The notes under the pieces were generated by a model. It ran no database searches, was not told the DNA's origin, and saw only the letters and a program-made list of their open reading frames with translations. 64,000 nt of DNA from Paraplanobispora takensis (GTDB lineage: Bacteria; Actinomycetota; Actinomycetes; Streptosporangiales; Streptosporangiaceae), in assembly GCF_016863195.1 (NCBI RefSeq), contig NZ_BOOK01000001.1, forward strand, positions 62,001 to 126,000, written 5' to 3'. Shown in pieces: positions 33,360 to 41,932 of this stretch (position 1 is the stretch's first letter; every line of letters starts with the position of its first letter). The translations under genes were made by a program, and so were the position numbers.

Positions 33360-34148
33360 TTACAGAGCGGTCGGGGCCGCTTCCTGCGGCGATTCCGGAA
33401 GTACGGCCGGGGCATCGCTCTGAACTCCGGCGAGGGCCTCAGCGAGGCGCTCACGGGTGACGTCGGCGTAGTGCCGGGTCAGCTCGACGCCGACGAATGA
33501 ACGGCCCTCGAGGAGCGCGGCCACACCGGTGGAACCCGCGCCCGCGAACGGGTCGAGCACGGTTCCACCGGGCGGGCACACGCGAATGAGCTCGCGCAGG
33601 ACCTCGACGGGCTTCTGGGTGATGTGCTTGCGGTTGGTACCGCGCGGCTGGGAACCCTTGACCAGGCCCGGCAGGTAGATTGGCTCGGCGTGCCGGTACG
33701 GCTGGCCGTTGCTGCCCCACAGGATGTACTCGCACTCCCGGCGGAAACCGTCCCGCTGCGGGCGGGTGATCGGCTTATGCCACGGGATGATGCCGCGCCA
33801 GGTCCACCCGGCACCCTGAAGAGCGTCGGAGGTGGCAGGCACCTGCCGGAAGTCGGTGAAGACGAGGAGGGAAGCGCCGGCCCGGCTGGTGCGCAGGCAC
33901 TCGACGAGCACGAGCATCAGCCAGTAGGCGTAAGACCGCTGGTCGCGGTTGTCGCCGGGGAAGTCGGCGAGCTGGTGTACTGCGTCGCTGGAGACGTACT
34001 TGCCGCGAGTCGTCTGGAGGCCTCGCTCGGTGTTAGTCCGGCCGCCTGAGTTGTACGGCGGGTCGGTGAGGACCAGGTCGACGGAGCCGGTTTCGATTGT
34101 GGGAAGGACGGCGAGCGCGTCGCCGTCGTGGAGAGTCCAGGTGGACAT
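33360..34148 (-). CDS. Site-specific DNA methyltransferase (beta class), solo
   Basis: 262 residues. The catalytic DPPY motif comes first (LTDPPYNSGG near residue 30) and the SAM-binding motif last (LDPFAGAGSTGVAAL near residue 200), the order of beta-class N6-adenine or N4-cytosine methyltransferases. HITQKPVEVLRELI precedes the SAM motif as in this family. No restriction gene is adjacent, so it probably protects phage DNA from host restriction or marks it during replication. Confidence 0.92.
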   Translation of the reverse strand: MSTWTLHDGDALAVLPTIETGSVDLVLTDPPYNSGGRTNTERGLQTTRGKYVSSDAVHQLADFPGDNRDQRSYAYWLMLVLVECLRTSRAGASLLVFTDFRQVPATSDALQGAGWTWRGIIPWHKPITRPQRDGFRRECEYILWGSNGQPYRHAEPIYLPGLVKGSQPRGTNRKHITQKPVEVLRELIRVCPPGGTVLDPFAGAGSTGVAALLEGRSFVGVELTRHYADVTRERLAEALAGVQSDAPAVLPESPQEAAPTAL

Positions 34149-34273
34149 GTGGTTGCTGCTCCCTGGGCCGCGTGCACCCTTCGGTGAGCGGGTCGGTAGG
34201 GAGGGGGTGGACGTTGGGGGATTCCCGGCCCTCAGCTACCCCCGATGAGCTGAGGAGCCGGACGATCAGGGCG

Positions 34274-34606
34274 TTAAGGCGTGACGCAGGCCAGGGTGCT
34301 CATGCCGGCCGTCCAGGAGCACGACCAGGCGCCCGCCGGGGTGGTGAGCTTGAAGGGGCCGCCGTCGAGGCCGCGGGGCAGGCCCGTGGTCGTCGGGAGC
34401 AGGACCTTCTGTTCGTTCTTGCGGCACTTGCCCCACGGGGACTTGGCCGGGTTCTTGGCCTCCAGCATCCGCACGTAGCCGCCGTTCTTCGTGTTCGCGC
34501 ACACTCCCACGGCCTTCGGCGGGGCGGCCGCCGTGGCGTAGGCGCCCGCGCCTGCGGTGACGGCGAGCAGGCCGGCCGCCAGGGCGACCAGGATGGGCTT
34601 CTTCAT
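34274..34606 (-). CDS. Small secreted phage protein with signal peptide
   Basis: 110 residues. A signal peptide (MKKPILVALAAGLLAVTAGAGAYA) is followed by an 85-residue domain with four cysteines (VGVCANTKNGG, GKCRKNEQK, WSCSWTAG and LACVTP). Similar small exported proteins occur in actinophage and actinomycete genomes with unknown role. Its ATG overlaps the end of the endolysin gene, so it belongs to the lysis module. Confidence 0.65.
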   Translation of the reverse strand: MKKPILVALAAGLLAVTAGAGAYATAAAPPKAVGVCANTKNGGYVRMLEAKNPAKSPWGKCRKNEQKVLLPTTTGLPRGLDGGPFKLTTPAGAWSCSWTAGMSTLACVTP

Positions 34607-35412
34607 TTCTTCTCCTTCGTTCCGGGCTCCCAGATCCATGTCAGGAGCCACGTCTCGGCGTTGACCACGCCGTTGACCGGGATGCCGACCGTGCGCTGGA
34701 CCTGCTCGCATGCCTTGCGGGAGGCGGGGCCGTACAGCCCGTCGATGGCGAGGCCGGGCACGAACCGGCGCGCCCCGTGCTGCCAGGTGGCGACGTCGTT
34801 CCCCTCGACCAGGGGCATGGCGACGCGCAGCGTCCGCCGGAACCCTGGCACGGCGCCGTTCTCCACCTGCGGCTTGTACGGCTTGCCCTTGGCCGGGGCC
34901 GAGGCGCCGCCCTTGATGAGCGCGGCGACCGTCGACCGGAAGCCGCCCATGTCGATGCTGTGCGGGTCGACCTTGCCGCGGTTGACCTCCTTGTGGCCCT
35001 TCACCCTGCTCGCGGGCAGACCGAACTCCCGGCACAGCTCGGCGCACAACCGGTGGAAGGCATCGAGCTGCGTGACCGGCCACGGTGTACGGCCGTCGTT
35101 CTCCGCCTCGATGCCGATGCTGCTGGAGTTGTCGTGGTGCGAGCTGGTCGACGGTGCGTTGTGCCAGCACCGTCCGGCGGCGACGACGAAGATCCGGCCG
35201 TCGCGCCGGAGCCAGAACTGGCTGAGCGGCCCGTCCAGGCCGGGCCGACCGTCGCAGACGACGTGCATGCCGTGCCATCCGGCGGTGTGGTGGCAGACGA
35301 TGCCCTCCACCGCTGGTTGCGGGCCGTGGCCCCTGGTCTTCCATCCGTTGACCTCAGTCACCGGGTAGCCCGTCCGGCGGGCGACCTGGGCGAGCTGCGT
35401 CAGGTACGGCAA
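34603..35412 (-). CDS. Endolysin: N-acetylmuramoyl-L-alanine amidase with peptidoglycan-binding domain
   Basis: 269 residues. The N-terminal amidase_2 domain has the zinc ligands in VCHHTAGWHG and later histidines (KGHKEVNRGKVDPHSIDM). The C-terminal 80 residues match a PG_binding_1 fold (FVPGLAIDGLYGPASRKACEQVQ). It cleaves the bond between muramic acid and the stem peptide at the end of the lytic cycle. The start is TTG, with AAGGGAT upstream. There is no signal peptide, so a holin is needed for release. Confidence 0.93.
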   Translation of the reverse strand: MPYLTQLAQVARRTGYPVTEVNGWKTRGHGPQPAVEGIVCHHTAGWHGMHVVCDGRPGLDGPLSQFWLRRDGRIFVVAAGRCWHNAPSTSSHHDNSSSIGIEAENDGRTPWPVTQLDAFHRLCAELCREFGLPASRVKGHKEVNRGKVDPHSIDMGGFRSTVAALIKGGASAPAKGKPYKPQVENGAVPGFRRTLRVAMPLVEGNDVATWQHGARRFVPGLAIDGLYGPASRKACEQVQRTVGIPVNGVVNAETWLLTWIWEPGTKEKK

Positions 35413-35415
35413 CGT

Positions 35416-35724
35416 TTATCCCTTCGGGTGCTCTCGCAGGTGCTCGTGGAAGTGGTCCTCCAGCCGCGCCACGCTGGCGGCCACCCGGTCGACGGCGTCG
35501 CGGAACGACGTGCCGTGGTTGGGGTGGAGCTGCTCTTCGATCTGCGCGAGCCGGGCCATCACGCCGGGCCGGCCGGGGACGCCCTCGCGGGCGGGTTCGC
35601 CGTTCCAGTCGTCGAAGACGTCGCCCAGGCGCTTGAGGAATTGGAAGAGCTTCCAGAGCGCGGCCGCGCCTCCGGTGAGGAGGCCCACGGCCATGCAGAT
35701 GTCGAGGGCCACGATGCCGGTCAT
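35416..35724 (-). CDS. Phage membrane protein (holin-like, DUF2746-type)
   Basis: 102 residues. One N-terminal membrane helix (IVALDICMAVGLLTGGAAAL) is followed by a charged, helical tail (VMARLAQIEEQLHPNHG...RLEDHFHEHLREH) likely to form a coiled coil. Its position directly before the endolysin suggests a holin or a holin partner. Confidence 0.65.
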   Translation of the reverse strand: MTGIVALDICMAVGLLTGGAAALWKLFQFLKRLGDVFDDWNGEPAREGVPGRPGVMARLAQIEEQLHPNHGTSFRDAVDRVAASVARLEDHFHEHLREHPKG

Positions 35725-35771
35725 GTTCGTCCTTCAGAGGTGCGGCCGCGCGATGCGGCAGGTGGGTGGTG

Positions 35772-36245
35772 CTACGCGGCGGTCTCGTACACGCCGGACA
35801 CCGTGAGGTTGTTGCCGTTGGCCCAGGTGCCGGGACTGGTCGGGCCGGTGGCCGAGCCGTCGTAGCGGGTGAACCACGCCTTGCCGCTGGTCAGCAGCGA
35901 CGCGGTCAGCGGGATGTGGTTGCCGCCGCCGGGGTTGCCGCGCGCGGATGCGACGCTGTCGACGGCGGGAGGGAACGGCAGGCTCAGGTACCAGACGACC
36001 CCGGCGGGGGACGTGGTCGTGGTGCCGTAGACGAGACGGATGTGGAAGAACACCGTCTTGCCGATCTTCTTGTAGCGGCCGGTCAACGTCCCGTTGCCGA
36101 TGGCCGGGGCCGCACCGGTCGAGGTCCACTCGGGCGTGTAGAGGTCCCACGAGTCGTACAGGTCGACCCACCGGTCGAAGACCTCGGCGTCCCAGAACGG
36201 TTTGTCGATGAACTGCCCGGTGGCCGGGCTGACGGGATCGGCCAC
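35772..36245 (-). CDS. Phage tail-associated structural protein
   Basis: 157 residues from a GTG with GGAGG upstream. The C-terminal half (GNGTLTGRYKKIGKTVFFHIRLVYG) resembles the carbohydrate-binding or trimerisation modules at the ends of actinophage tail fibres and baseplates. It is the last gene before the lysis module, downstream of the large minor tail gene. Confidence 0.6.
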   Translation of the reverse strand: MADPVSPATGQFIDKPFWDAEVFDRWVDLYDSWDLYTPEWTSTGAAPAIGNGTLTGRYKKIGKTVFFHIRLVYGTTTTSPAGVVWYLSLPFPPAVDSVASARGNPGGGNHIPLTASLLTSGKAWFTRYDGSATGPTSPGTWANGNNLTVSGVYETAA

Positions 36246-36254
36246 GGCCGCCTC

Positions 36255-38132
36255 CTACAGGGAGAGTTTCGTGTTCACGCCCAGCTCGCTCTCACCCGCG
36301 ACACCGAGCCGCCAGACCCGCGAGACCGCCGCGGGCGAGGTGTTGAACGTGATGGCGTGGTGGCGGTAGTCGATGACCTCGGTGTAGCCCTCCATATGGA
36401 CGGCGGTCTCGGTCTGCGGTGACCCGGCGGGCAGGCCGGTCAGGGTCACGACGTCGGACAGGTCCAGGACGAGGACGTCGCCGTAGGTGTCCAGCGTGTT
36501 CGCCACCACGGACACGCTGGTGATCCTCGGAGGAGGGTCCGCGCCGTTGGACACCTTCCACTGAGCGGCGAGCAGCGCATCCGTGTCGCTGGCCCAGGGC
36601 AGGGTCACGTCGTCGGCGTACGTGCCGTAAGCCGCGGTGCTGCTCATGTCGGTCCACCGCTGGTCGGCGCCGCCGTCCCGTTTGTGGGTGACGTCGTTGA
36701 CGAGGTGCTGGTCGTCGTCGGACCAGGCCAGGCCGCCCTCGGCGAGCTGGTCGGCGGTGAGCGTCAGCGACGACGGCCGGTTGTAGCGGTGGGTGCGGCA
36801 CTCGAACACCACGGAGGCGTCGGAGCGGGAGGCGTAGACGAGACCGGACTCGACCCCGGCGACGTCGCGCAGCACCTGGATCGGTGCCCGGCCTGCGACG
36901 GCCTGGCCGCCGATGTCGGTCTCGCTGGTGCCCACCGTCGTGCCGGTGACCCCGATGAGACGGCAGGCCCGCTCGAACCTGTCCGGGGTCGTCTCCGGGT
37001 TCCCGGCTTCCCAAACTTCCGTCCAGTCCGGCATCGTCTCCCGCTGCGCGTACCAGAGGTGGGACAGGATGCCGTCGAACAGCGATCCCGGCGCGACCGG
37101 CCCGGCGAAGGACGGCCCGGCTCCTGCGAAGATCCACCGGTAGGCGGGCATGTTCACCCACGGCCCGAAGTCCGGGCTGGGAGCGAAGCTGCCGACCATT
37201 CCCAGCGGACCGCCGTCCACGCTGGCGTAGGTCGGCCCGCCCGGCTGGACGAGCACCGTCACGAGGTGCGTCTGTCCATCCGCCAGATTCGGCGAGCCGG
37301 CCAGCCCTCCGGAGATGGTGGCCGTTCCGCCGTTGCTGACGGCGACGTTGAGTTTCCCGTCAGCGGCGTTGGTCTTCACCGTGAGAGCGATGCTGTCGCC
37401 GCCCCACAGCGCCATGAACACCCGACCCTTGACGGTCGTGTTCATCCAGCACGCCAGCACGATGCTACCGGTCGCGGTCGTGCTCCTGGGCGTAGCGAGG
37501 AACCAGCCGACGCTGGACGACTCCGGCCGGAACACCACCGCGGGCAGGCCATCGGTGCCCGGCCCGGTGCCGTCGCCGAAGTCCACCTCTCCCGTCCCGC
37601 CGCCGCCGTACTGGTAGCGGCCCATCGAGGGGCGCCCGTTGCCCGAGGAGTCGCCGGCCGACCGCGCCCCGGACTGCTCCGCCAGCGTGTAGTAGGCGTC
37701 CGGGTGATGCGCCAGCATCTCCAGCTCCAGCAGGCTGCGCTTCGCCGCGAGGTTGCCGAGCCGCTTGAACACGTCCGTCGCGGTGACGTGCGACAGGGTG
37801 ACCGCGGTCCCGCCGTCCCACGTCACCGGCCACTCGTTGACGTAGCCGTGGAACCGGGTCGACTCGCCGCCGTCGTGGACGACGCGGACCCGGATCGGGC
37901 GGCCCTTCTTCACGTTCGGCCAGTACGGCGACGCCGGACTGCCCGGCGTGAACCGGCCGTCCCGGTTGTCCAGGACCAGGGACAGGGTGCCGGGCCGTAC
38001 CTCGGCCTGCTCGTCGCCGCGGCCGCGCGTGATGGTGATCCGGTCGTCCAGCCGGACGTAGCCGGTGATGTCCGTCCAGGTGCCGTCCGCGGTGAAGTCG
38101 ACTTCCACCACCACCGTGAAGTCCTCGGCCAT
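36255..38132 (-). CDS. Minor tail protein with LamG-like domain
   Basis: 625 residues. The N-terminus (about 1-130) looks like the distal tail/baseplate hub fold of phages with long tails. The middle (about 215-375) is a concanavalin/LamG-type beta sandwich, common in tail-tip proteins that bind cell-surface sugars. The C-terminus is beta-rich. Its ATG overlaps the stop of the tape measure gene. Confidence 0.75.
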   Translation of the reverse strand: MAEDFTVVVEVDFTADGTWTDITGYVRLDDRITITRGRGDEQAEVRPGTLSLVLDNRDGRFTPGSPASPYWPNVKKGRPIRVRVVHDGGESTRFHGYVNEWPVTWDGGTAVTLSHVTATDVFKRLGNLAAKRSLLELEMLAHHPDAYYTLAEQSGARSAGDSSGNGRPSMGRYQYGGGGTGEVDFGDGTGPGTDGLPAVVFRPESSSVGWFLATPRSTTATGSIVLACWMNTTVKGRVFMALWGGDSIALTVKTNAADGKLNVAVSNGGTATISGGLAGSPNLADGQTHLVTVLVQPGGPTYASVDGGPLGMVGSFAPSPDFGPWVNMPAYRWIFAGAGPSFAGPVAPGSLFDGILSHLWYAQRETMPDWTEVWEAGNPETTPDRFERACRLIGVTGTTVGTSETDIGGQAVAGRAPIQVLRDVAGVESGLVYASRSDASVVFECRTHRYNRPSSLTLTADQLAEGGLAWSDDDQHLVNDVTHKRDGGADQRWTDMSSTAAYGTYADDVTLPWASDTDALLAAQWKVSNGADPPPRITSVSVVANTLDTYGDVLVLDLSDVVTLTGLPAGSPQTETAVHMEGYTEVIDYRHHAITFNTSPAAVSRVWRLGVAGESELGVNTKLSL

Positions 38133-39658
38133 CAGAACGCCAGCGCGACGCGGCCGGTCTCCCGGCTGTACTTCCTGAGCACCTTCTCGATCTCCCTCGC
38201 CGTCGCGATCGGGTCGACGGCACCGTTGACGGTGACGTTGATGACGGTCGCCGCCCCGGCCCGGCCGGCGGCGGGCTGGAGCGGGGTGACCTGGGCACCG
38301 CGCGGCAGGCTGACGAGCTCGGGGCCGCGTTCACCGACGACGGCCAGACCCGCGCCGACGATGTGGCCGCCCTTGGCGAGGTAGGGGATCTGCGGGACGC
38401 CCACGGTGAAGCCGCCGAAGCTGCCCACGTAGGGGATGTCCACGCGGGGCAGGGTGAACGACAGGCGGTTCCACCCGGCGATGATCCAGTTGATCGCGGA
38501 TTTGAAGCCGTTCACGATGCCGTCCCACATGCCGGAGGCGGCTTGAGCGATCCGTCCTGGCAGGCCGTAGACGAACGTGACCAGGGAGTCCCACCAGCCC
38601 GTCACGGTTCGCCACAGCGCTTCGGCTCCGGAGGCGACGGACTGCCAGCCGCCTGTCACTGCCTGGAGAGCGGGCACGAGCAGGGAGACGAGGTGCCCGG
38701 CGAGCCGGGCGACCAGCTCGATCACCGGGACCAGGATCGGGACCAGCCCGGACACCAGAGCGGCGATCAGCTCAGCGACCGGCGGCAGCAGTGGCAGCAG
38801 CGCGGTGAGGAGCTGCCCGACCGCGGGGACCAACGGCGATAGGGAGACCAGGACCTCGCCGAGGATGGTCCCGAGCTGCGCCAGGATCGGCTGGAGCTGG
38901 GTTCCGATCTGCCCGACGAGCTGGGCGACCAGGCCGAGCAGGGGGCCGAGGACGGGTGCGCCGAGCTGGATCAGCCCGGCCAGCAGCGGGCCGAGGGCGG
39001 TCACGAGCTGCCCGACCCCCACGAACAGTTGTTCGAGCTGGGGTGCGAACTGGGCAGCGGTCTGCGCGACTAGGACCAGCACGCCGGACACGGCCGCCAG
39101 GACCGGTTGCAGGCCCGTGCCGAGCACGACGATCAGCGGCGCGACGGCCTGGCCGATCTGCCCGAACGAGGTGATCACCGGTTGCAGACCGAGGATCACC
39201 GAGGAGAAGAAGCTGGACAGGGCGGGCGCCAGCGCGGAGAACGCCTGCCCGAGCGATGCCGCCAGGGGTGCGAGCAGAGTCCGGGCCTGCGCGGCGAGGC
39301 TCGTCAGGACCGGTACCAGCGGCGCGGAGACCTCTTGCAGGACCGTCTTCGTCTCCGCCACCAGACCGGAGAACGCACTCTTGACCTGGGCGCTCTGCGC
39401 GGCCGCCGCGACGCCGATCCCAACGATGCCCAGGCCCAGCGCGGCGACGCCGAGCCCGAGCCCGGCGAACACGGCCGCGCCGACGACGCCGAGCCCGAGC
39501 ATCGCCGTCGACAGGCCGCCCAGCGCCGCCGTGCCGCCGCCGGCCATCGACGCGATGGAGCCCCGGAGCCGGTTCGTGGCCTCGGCGTCCTTGTCCAGGA
39601 CCGGGCCCAGGTTCGAGCTGGCGAGGATGTTGAACAGGAGCGAGGTGTCCGATGCCAC
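38132..39658 (-). CDS. Tail tape measure protein
   Basis: 508 residues. The N-terminal 40 residues are followed by a long, very hydrophobic region with a repeated leucine/alanine/valine heptad (pattern LxxLxxxLxPxLxxLxxL) interrupted by small gly/ala helices, then a Gly/Ala-rich C-terminus with basic residues. In this family length sets tail length; at the usual 0.15 nm per residue this would give a short tail of about 75 nm. It is made from a GTG and lies five bases after the frameshifted tail chaperone. Confidence 0.88.
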   Translation of the reverse strand: MASDTSLLFNILASSNLGPVLDKDAEATNRLRGSIASMAGGGTAALGGLSTAMLGLGVVGAAVFAGLGLGVAALGLGIVGIGVAAAAQSAQVKSAFSGLVAETKTVLQEVSAPLVPVLTSLAAQARTLLAPLAASLGQAFSALAPALSSFFSSVILGLQPVITSFGQIGQAVAPLIVVLGTGLQPVLAAVSGVLVLVAQTAAQFAPQLEQLFVGVGQLVTALGPLLAGLIQLGAPVLGPLLGLVAQLVGQIGTQLQPILAQLGTILGEVLVSLSPLVPAVGQLLTALLPLLPPVAELIAALVSGLVPILVPVIELVARLAGHLVSLLVPALQAVTGGWQSVASGAEALWRTVTGWWDSLVTFVYGLPGRIAQAASGMWDGIVNGFKSAINWIIAGWNRLSFTLPRVDIPYVGSFGGFTVGVPQIPYLAKGGHIVGAGLAVVGERGPELVSLPRGAQVTPLQPAAGRAGAATVINVTVNGAVDPIATAREIEKVLRKYSRETGRVALAF

Positions 39659-39662
39659 GAGG

Positions 39663-39833
39663 TCACCCCGCTCTCTGCGCTGCCTCTTCGGCTCGCCTGT
39701 TCAGTTGGTCGATGTAGTCGCACGCGGCGACCAGCTCGTCAGCGGTCAGCAGCTCGCGCTGCTCCCACGGGCGGATGCCCAGGACTTCGGCTATGGCGAA
39801 GGCGTAGCGCTCGCGGCGCTGAGCGAGCGGGCT
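39663..39833 (-). CDS. Tail assembly chaperone, frameshift extension (GT product)
   Basis: 56 codons in the -1 frame, read after a slip at the heptamer GGGAAAA (39839-39833). The frame-0 product ends at 39791, and the shifted frame continues to a stop at 39663, giving a 189-residue fusion. The extension is helical (ERYAFAIAEVLGI, EQRELLTADELVAA). This is the classic G/GT arrangement of siphoviruses, in which the two forms are made at a fixed ratio to build the tail around the tape measure protein. Confidence 0.85.
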   Translation of the reverse strand, partial: SPLAQRRERYAFAIAEVLGIRPWEQRELLTADELVAACDYIDQLNRRAEEAAQRAG

Positions 39834-40231
39834 TTTCCCTCGGGCTCGGTGCCCTGCTCACGCTGGCGGGCCTCGGCCAGCGCGGTGTCCAGCGCGGCCA
39901 GGACCTGGTCACGCTGGACGGCGGGCAGGGTGGCCTTGGCGACGCGGCCGCGGATCTCGGTCAGCTCGGCGACGGAGTGCTCCACGACCAGCTCGCCCGC
40001 GTAGAAGTCCGGGGTGTCCTCGAACTTGAGCGCGGGGTGGTCGAGGCGGAGCAGGTGCCACAGCAGGACCCGGCGTGCCCGCATGTTCCCGGCCTGGACG
40101 GCGAAGAGCCAGGCATCCCAGGGCTCCCCGGCGCGCTTCTCGATCGCCTCGGCCTGCGACGCCCGGACCCGGCCGGGGTCGAACGTCCACCGCTGCTCGG
40201 TTCCGTCCTCGGGGCGGTAGGTGACGAACAC
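39791..40231 (-). CDS. Tail assembly chaperone (frame-0 product, gpG-like)
   Basis: 146 residues from a GTG. The visible part is mostly helical (RASQAEAIEKRAG, VAELTEIRGRVA, LAALDTALAEARQ). It is followed by the GGGAAAA slippery heptamer, which diverts part of translation into the -1 frame. The position between the tail tube genes and the tape measure gene is where this chaperone is always found in siphoviruses. Confidence 0.85.
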   Translation of the reverse strand: MFVTYRPEDGTEQRWTFDPGRVRASQAEAIEKRAGEPWDAWLFAVQAGNMRARRVLLWHLLRLDHPALKFEDTPDFYAGELVVEHSVAELTEIRGRVAKATLPAVQRDQVLAALDTALAEARQREQGTEPEGKARSLSAASATPSP

Positions 40232-40236
40232 TCTGG

Positions 40237-40734
40237 TCAGCCTCTTTCTGCGTTGTCGGTGATGCGCCGGGCCGTGGCCTCCATCGCCTCGGTCACGGCC
40301 TGGCGGAAGTCGTCGCGGCGGTCGCGCAGCGGAGCATCGAAGTAGTCGGGGCGGCCGAACTGGACCACCCAGCGGTCGCGGTGGCCGAACACCGGGTGCC
40401 GCCATCCCTTGGAGGAGTTGAGGCGCTTCGGGGCGTTGGCGAACCCGCGCGCCGCCGGGACCTTGCGGGCCTTCACCCGCACTCCGGCGCGGAACCCGGA
40501 CAGCTTGACCTCGGGCCGGATGCGCCGCGCCACGGCCGTGCGTAGGGCCTCACCGCCGGGCCGCAGGCCGCCGGCGCCCATCGACATGAGCCCAGCCTTG
40601 ATCTCGGCGACCGCAGGGACCAGCGGCTTCTTCAGCTCCCGGATCAGGTCCCGGCGCAGGGCCTTGCCGTCCGCGTCCTTCTTCAACGCGCGGCCCAGCG
40701 CCTTGAGCCCGTCGACGTCGGCGCGGATCTCCAT
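40237..40734 (-). CDS. Phage HK97 gp10-like protein (tail completion/head-tail joining)
   Basis: 165 residues, basic and helical at the N-terminus (LKALGRALKKDADGKALRRDL), with a central core (RAGVRVKARKVPAARGFAN, KGWRHPVFGHRDRWVVQFG) like the HK97 gp10 family of head-tail joining proteins. Its ATG overlaps the stop of the preceding tail gene (ATGA). The longer frame upstream is a high-GC artefact. Confidence 0.7.
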   Translation of the reverse strand: MEIRADVDGLKALGRALKKDADGKALRRDLIRELKKPLVPAVAEIKAGLMSMGAGGLRPGGEALRTAVARRIRPEVKLSGFRAGVRVKARKVPAARGFANAPKRLNSSKGWRHPVFGHRDRWVVQFGRPDYFDAPLRDRRDDFRQAVTEAMEATARRITDNAERG

Positions 40735-41150
40735 CAGGACGTCGTGCGGGTGATCGCGCCCGACGTCGGCCAGGACACGTCGACCTCGGCGACGTCGCCG
40801 ACGTTGCCCGACAGCGGCTTCCACTGCTTGACGAGCGCCTGGCCGCTGTAGGAGGGATTCGACGCGCCCACCGCCGCCTGGTCGGCGCGGACCGCGAACG
40901 TCTGCGGCGACCGGGTGAGGAACAGCGCCCACATGGTCGCGTCCAGTTCGGCGGCCGCGTAGTCCTGCTTGAACCGCACCGAGAGCGTGCCCGATGCGAG
41001 GCCACCCAGGACTTCCTTCCAGCCCGCGGAGGCGTAGGTGGTGACGTCTTTTTCTTCGACCTCGGCGGTCAGCTCAATCTTGGCGCACCGGTCGCTGACG
41101 TCGTTCCCGGCGATCGTGAGGTGGCTGGCGAGCAGCACCATCTTGGGCAC
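40734..41150 (-). CDS. Phage tail tube/tail protein, copy 1
   Basis: 138 residues. The N-terminus carries a beta-strand followed by IELTAEVEEKDVTTYASAGWKEVLGGL, which is closely matched by the next gene. Size and position between the connectors and the tail chaperone fit the major tail protein or a companion of it. Confidence 0.7.
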   Translation of the reverse strand: MPKMVLLASHLTIAGNDVSDRCAKIELTAEVEEKDVTTYASAGWKEVLGGLASGTLSVRFKQDYAAAELDATMWALFLTRSPQTFAVRADQAAVGASNPSYSGQALVKQWKPLSGNVGDVAEVDVSWPTSGAITRTTS

Positions 41151-41192
41151 GGTGGCCTCCTTGTGAAGTCATGGCGTCGTGACGTCACGACG

Positions 41193-41930
41193 TCAGGCGA
41201 CGCCGAGCGCCGCGAGGAACAGGAACGACGGTGAGGTGCCGGAGACGGTCCAGGCGACGCGCCACCAGGAGTCGGTGACCGGCCCCGCCACGGAGACGAA
41301 CTGGCCCCGGCCGGCCGATGCGGTGGCCGCCGAGGACGTCGCCCTGGTGGTCGGCGAGGCGAAGCCCGCGGAGTCGTCGGACTCGACCCGGACCGTGATG
41401 GACGGGGAACCGGTCCCCGCCACCGACAGGACGTGCAGCGCCGCGTACAGCCGTTGAGCCGACGACAGGCCGCCCAACTGGACCGCCGTGCCGGACCCGC
41501 TGGCCGTGCGTGCCGTCCCCGGAGGATGCGCCACGCGGCCGCGCAGCAGCGGCGCCGAGCCGGTCGCCGAAGCGTCCCAGGGAGCGACCTCTCCCACGGC
41601 ATCGCCGAGCGTGTAGGACGTGCGGAGTGCGGACGTGAACCACGCCAGGTCGTTCACGTCCGCGCCCTCCGGACAGAAGGTCCACGGCTTCGGCGAGAGC
41701 CCCGTCAGGTCCGCCCAGGCGTGCAGGTCCACGCTGGAGGCTTCCCATTGGCCCGCAGCCGAGACGGCCGTGGAGAACAGCCCGCCCAGGACGGTCCGCC
41801 AGCCGCCGTTGCCGAACGGCGTGGTGGCCTTCTCCTCCACTTCGGCGGTCAGCTCGACCCGGTTGCCGTAGCCGGTCAGGTCCGCCGCTCCGGCGAAGAT
41901 GCGCGTGTCCAGCAGCACCAGCGTGGCCAT
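41193..41930 (-). CDS. Phage tail protein, copy 2 (longer paralogue)
   Basis: 245 residues. It begins VELTAEVEEKATTPFGNGGWRTVLGGL, aligned with copy 1, and then extends with a beta-rich, Ser/Thr/Gly-rich domain (about residues 95-245) typical of surface-exposed tail decorations (ASGSGTAVQLGGLSSAQRLYAAL). Two paralogous tail genes in tandem suggest one is the tube protein and the other a decoration or variant subunit. Confidence 0.7.
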   Translation of the reverse strand: MATLVLLDTRIFAGAADLTGYGNRVELTAEVEEKATTPFGNGGWRTVLGGLFSTAVSAAGQWEASSVDLHAWADLTGLSPKPWTFCPEGADVNDLAWFTSALRTSYTLGDAVGEVAPWDASATGSAPLLRGRVAHPPGTARTASGSGTAVQLGGLSSAQRLYAALHVLSVAGTGSPSITVRVESDDSAGFASPTTRATSSAATASAGRGQFVSVAGPVTDSWWRVAWTVSGTSPSFLFLAALGVA

Positions 41931-41932
41931 GC

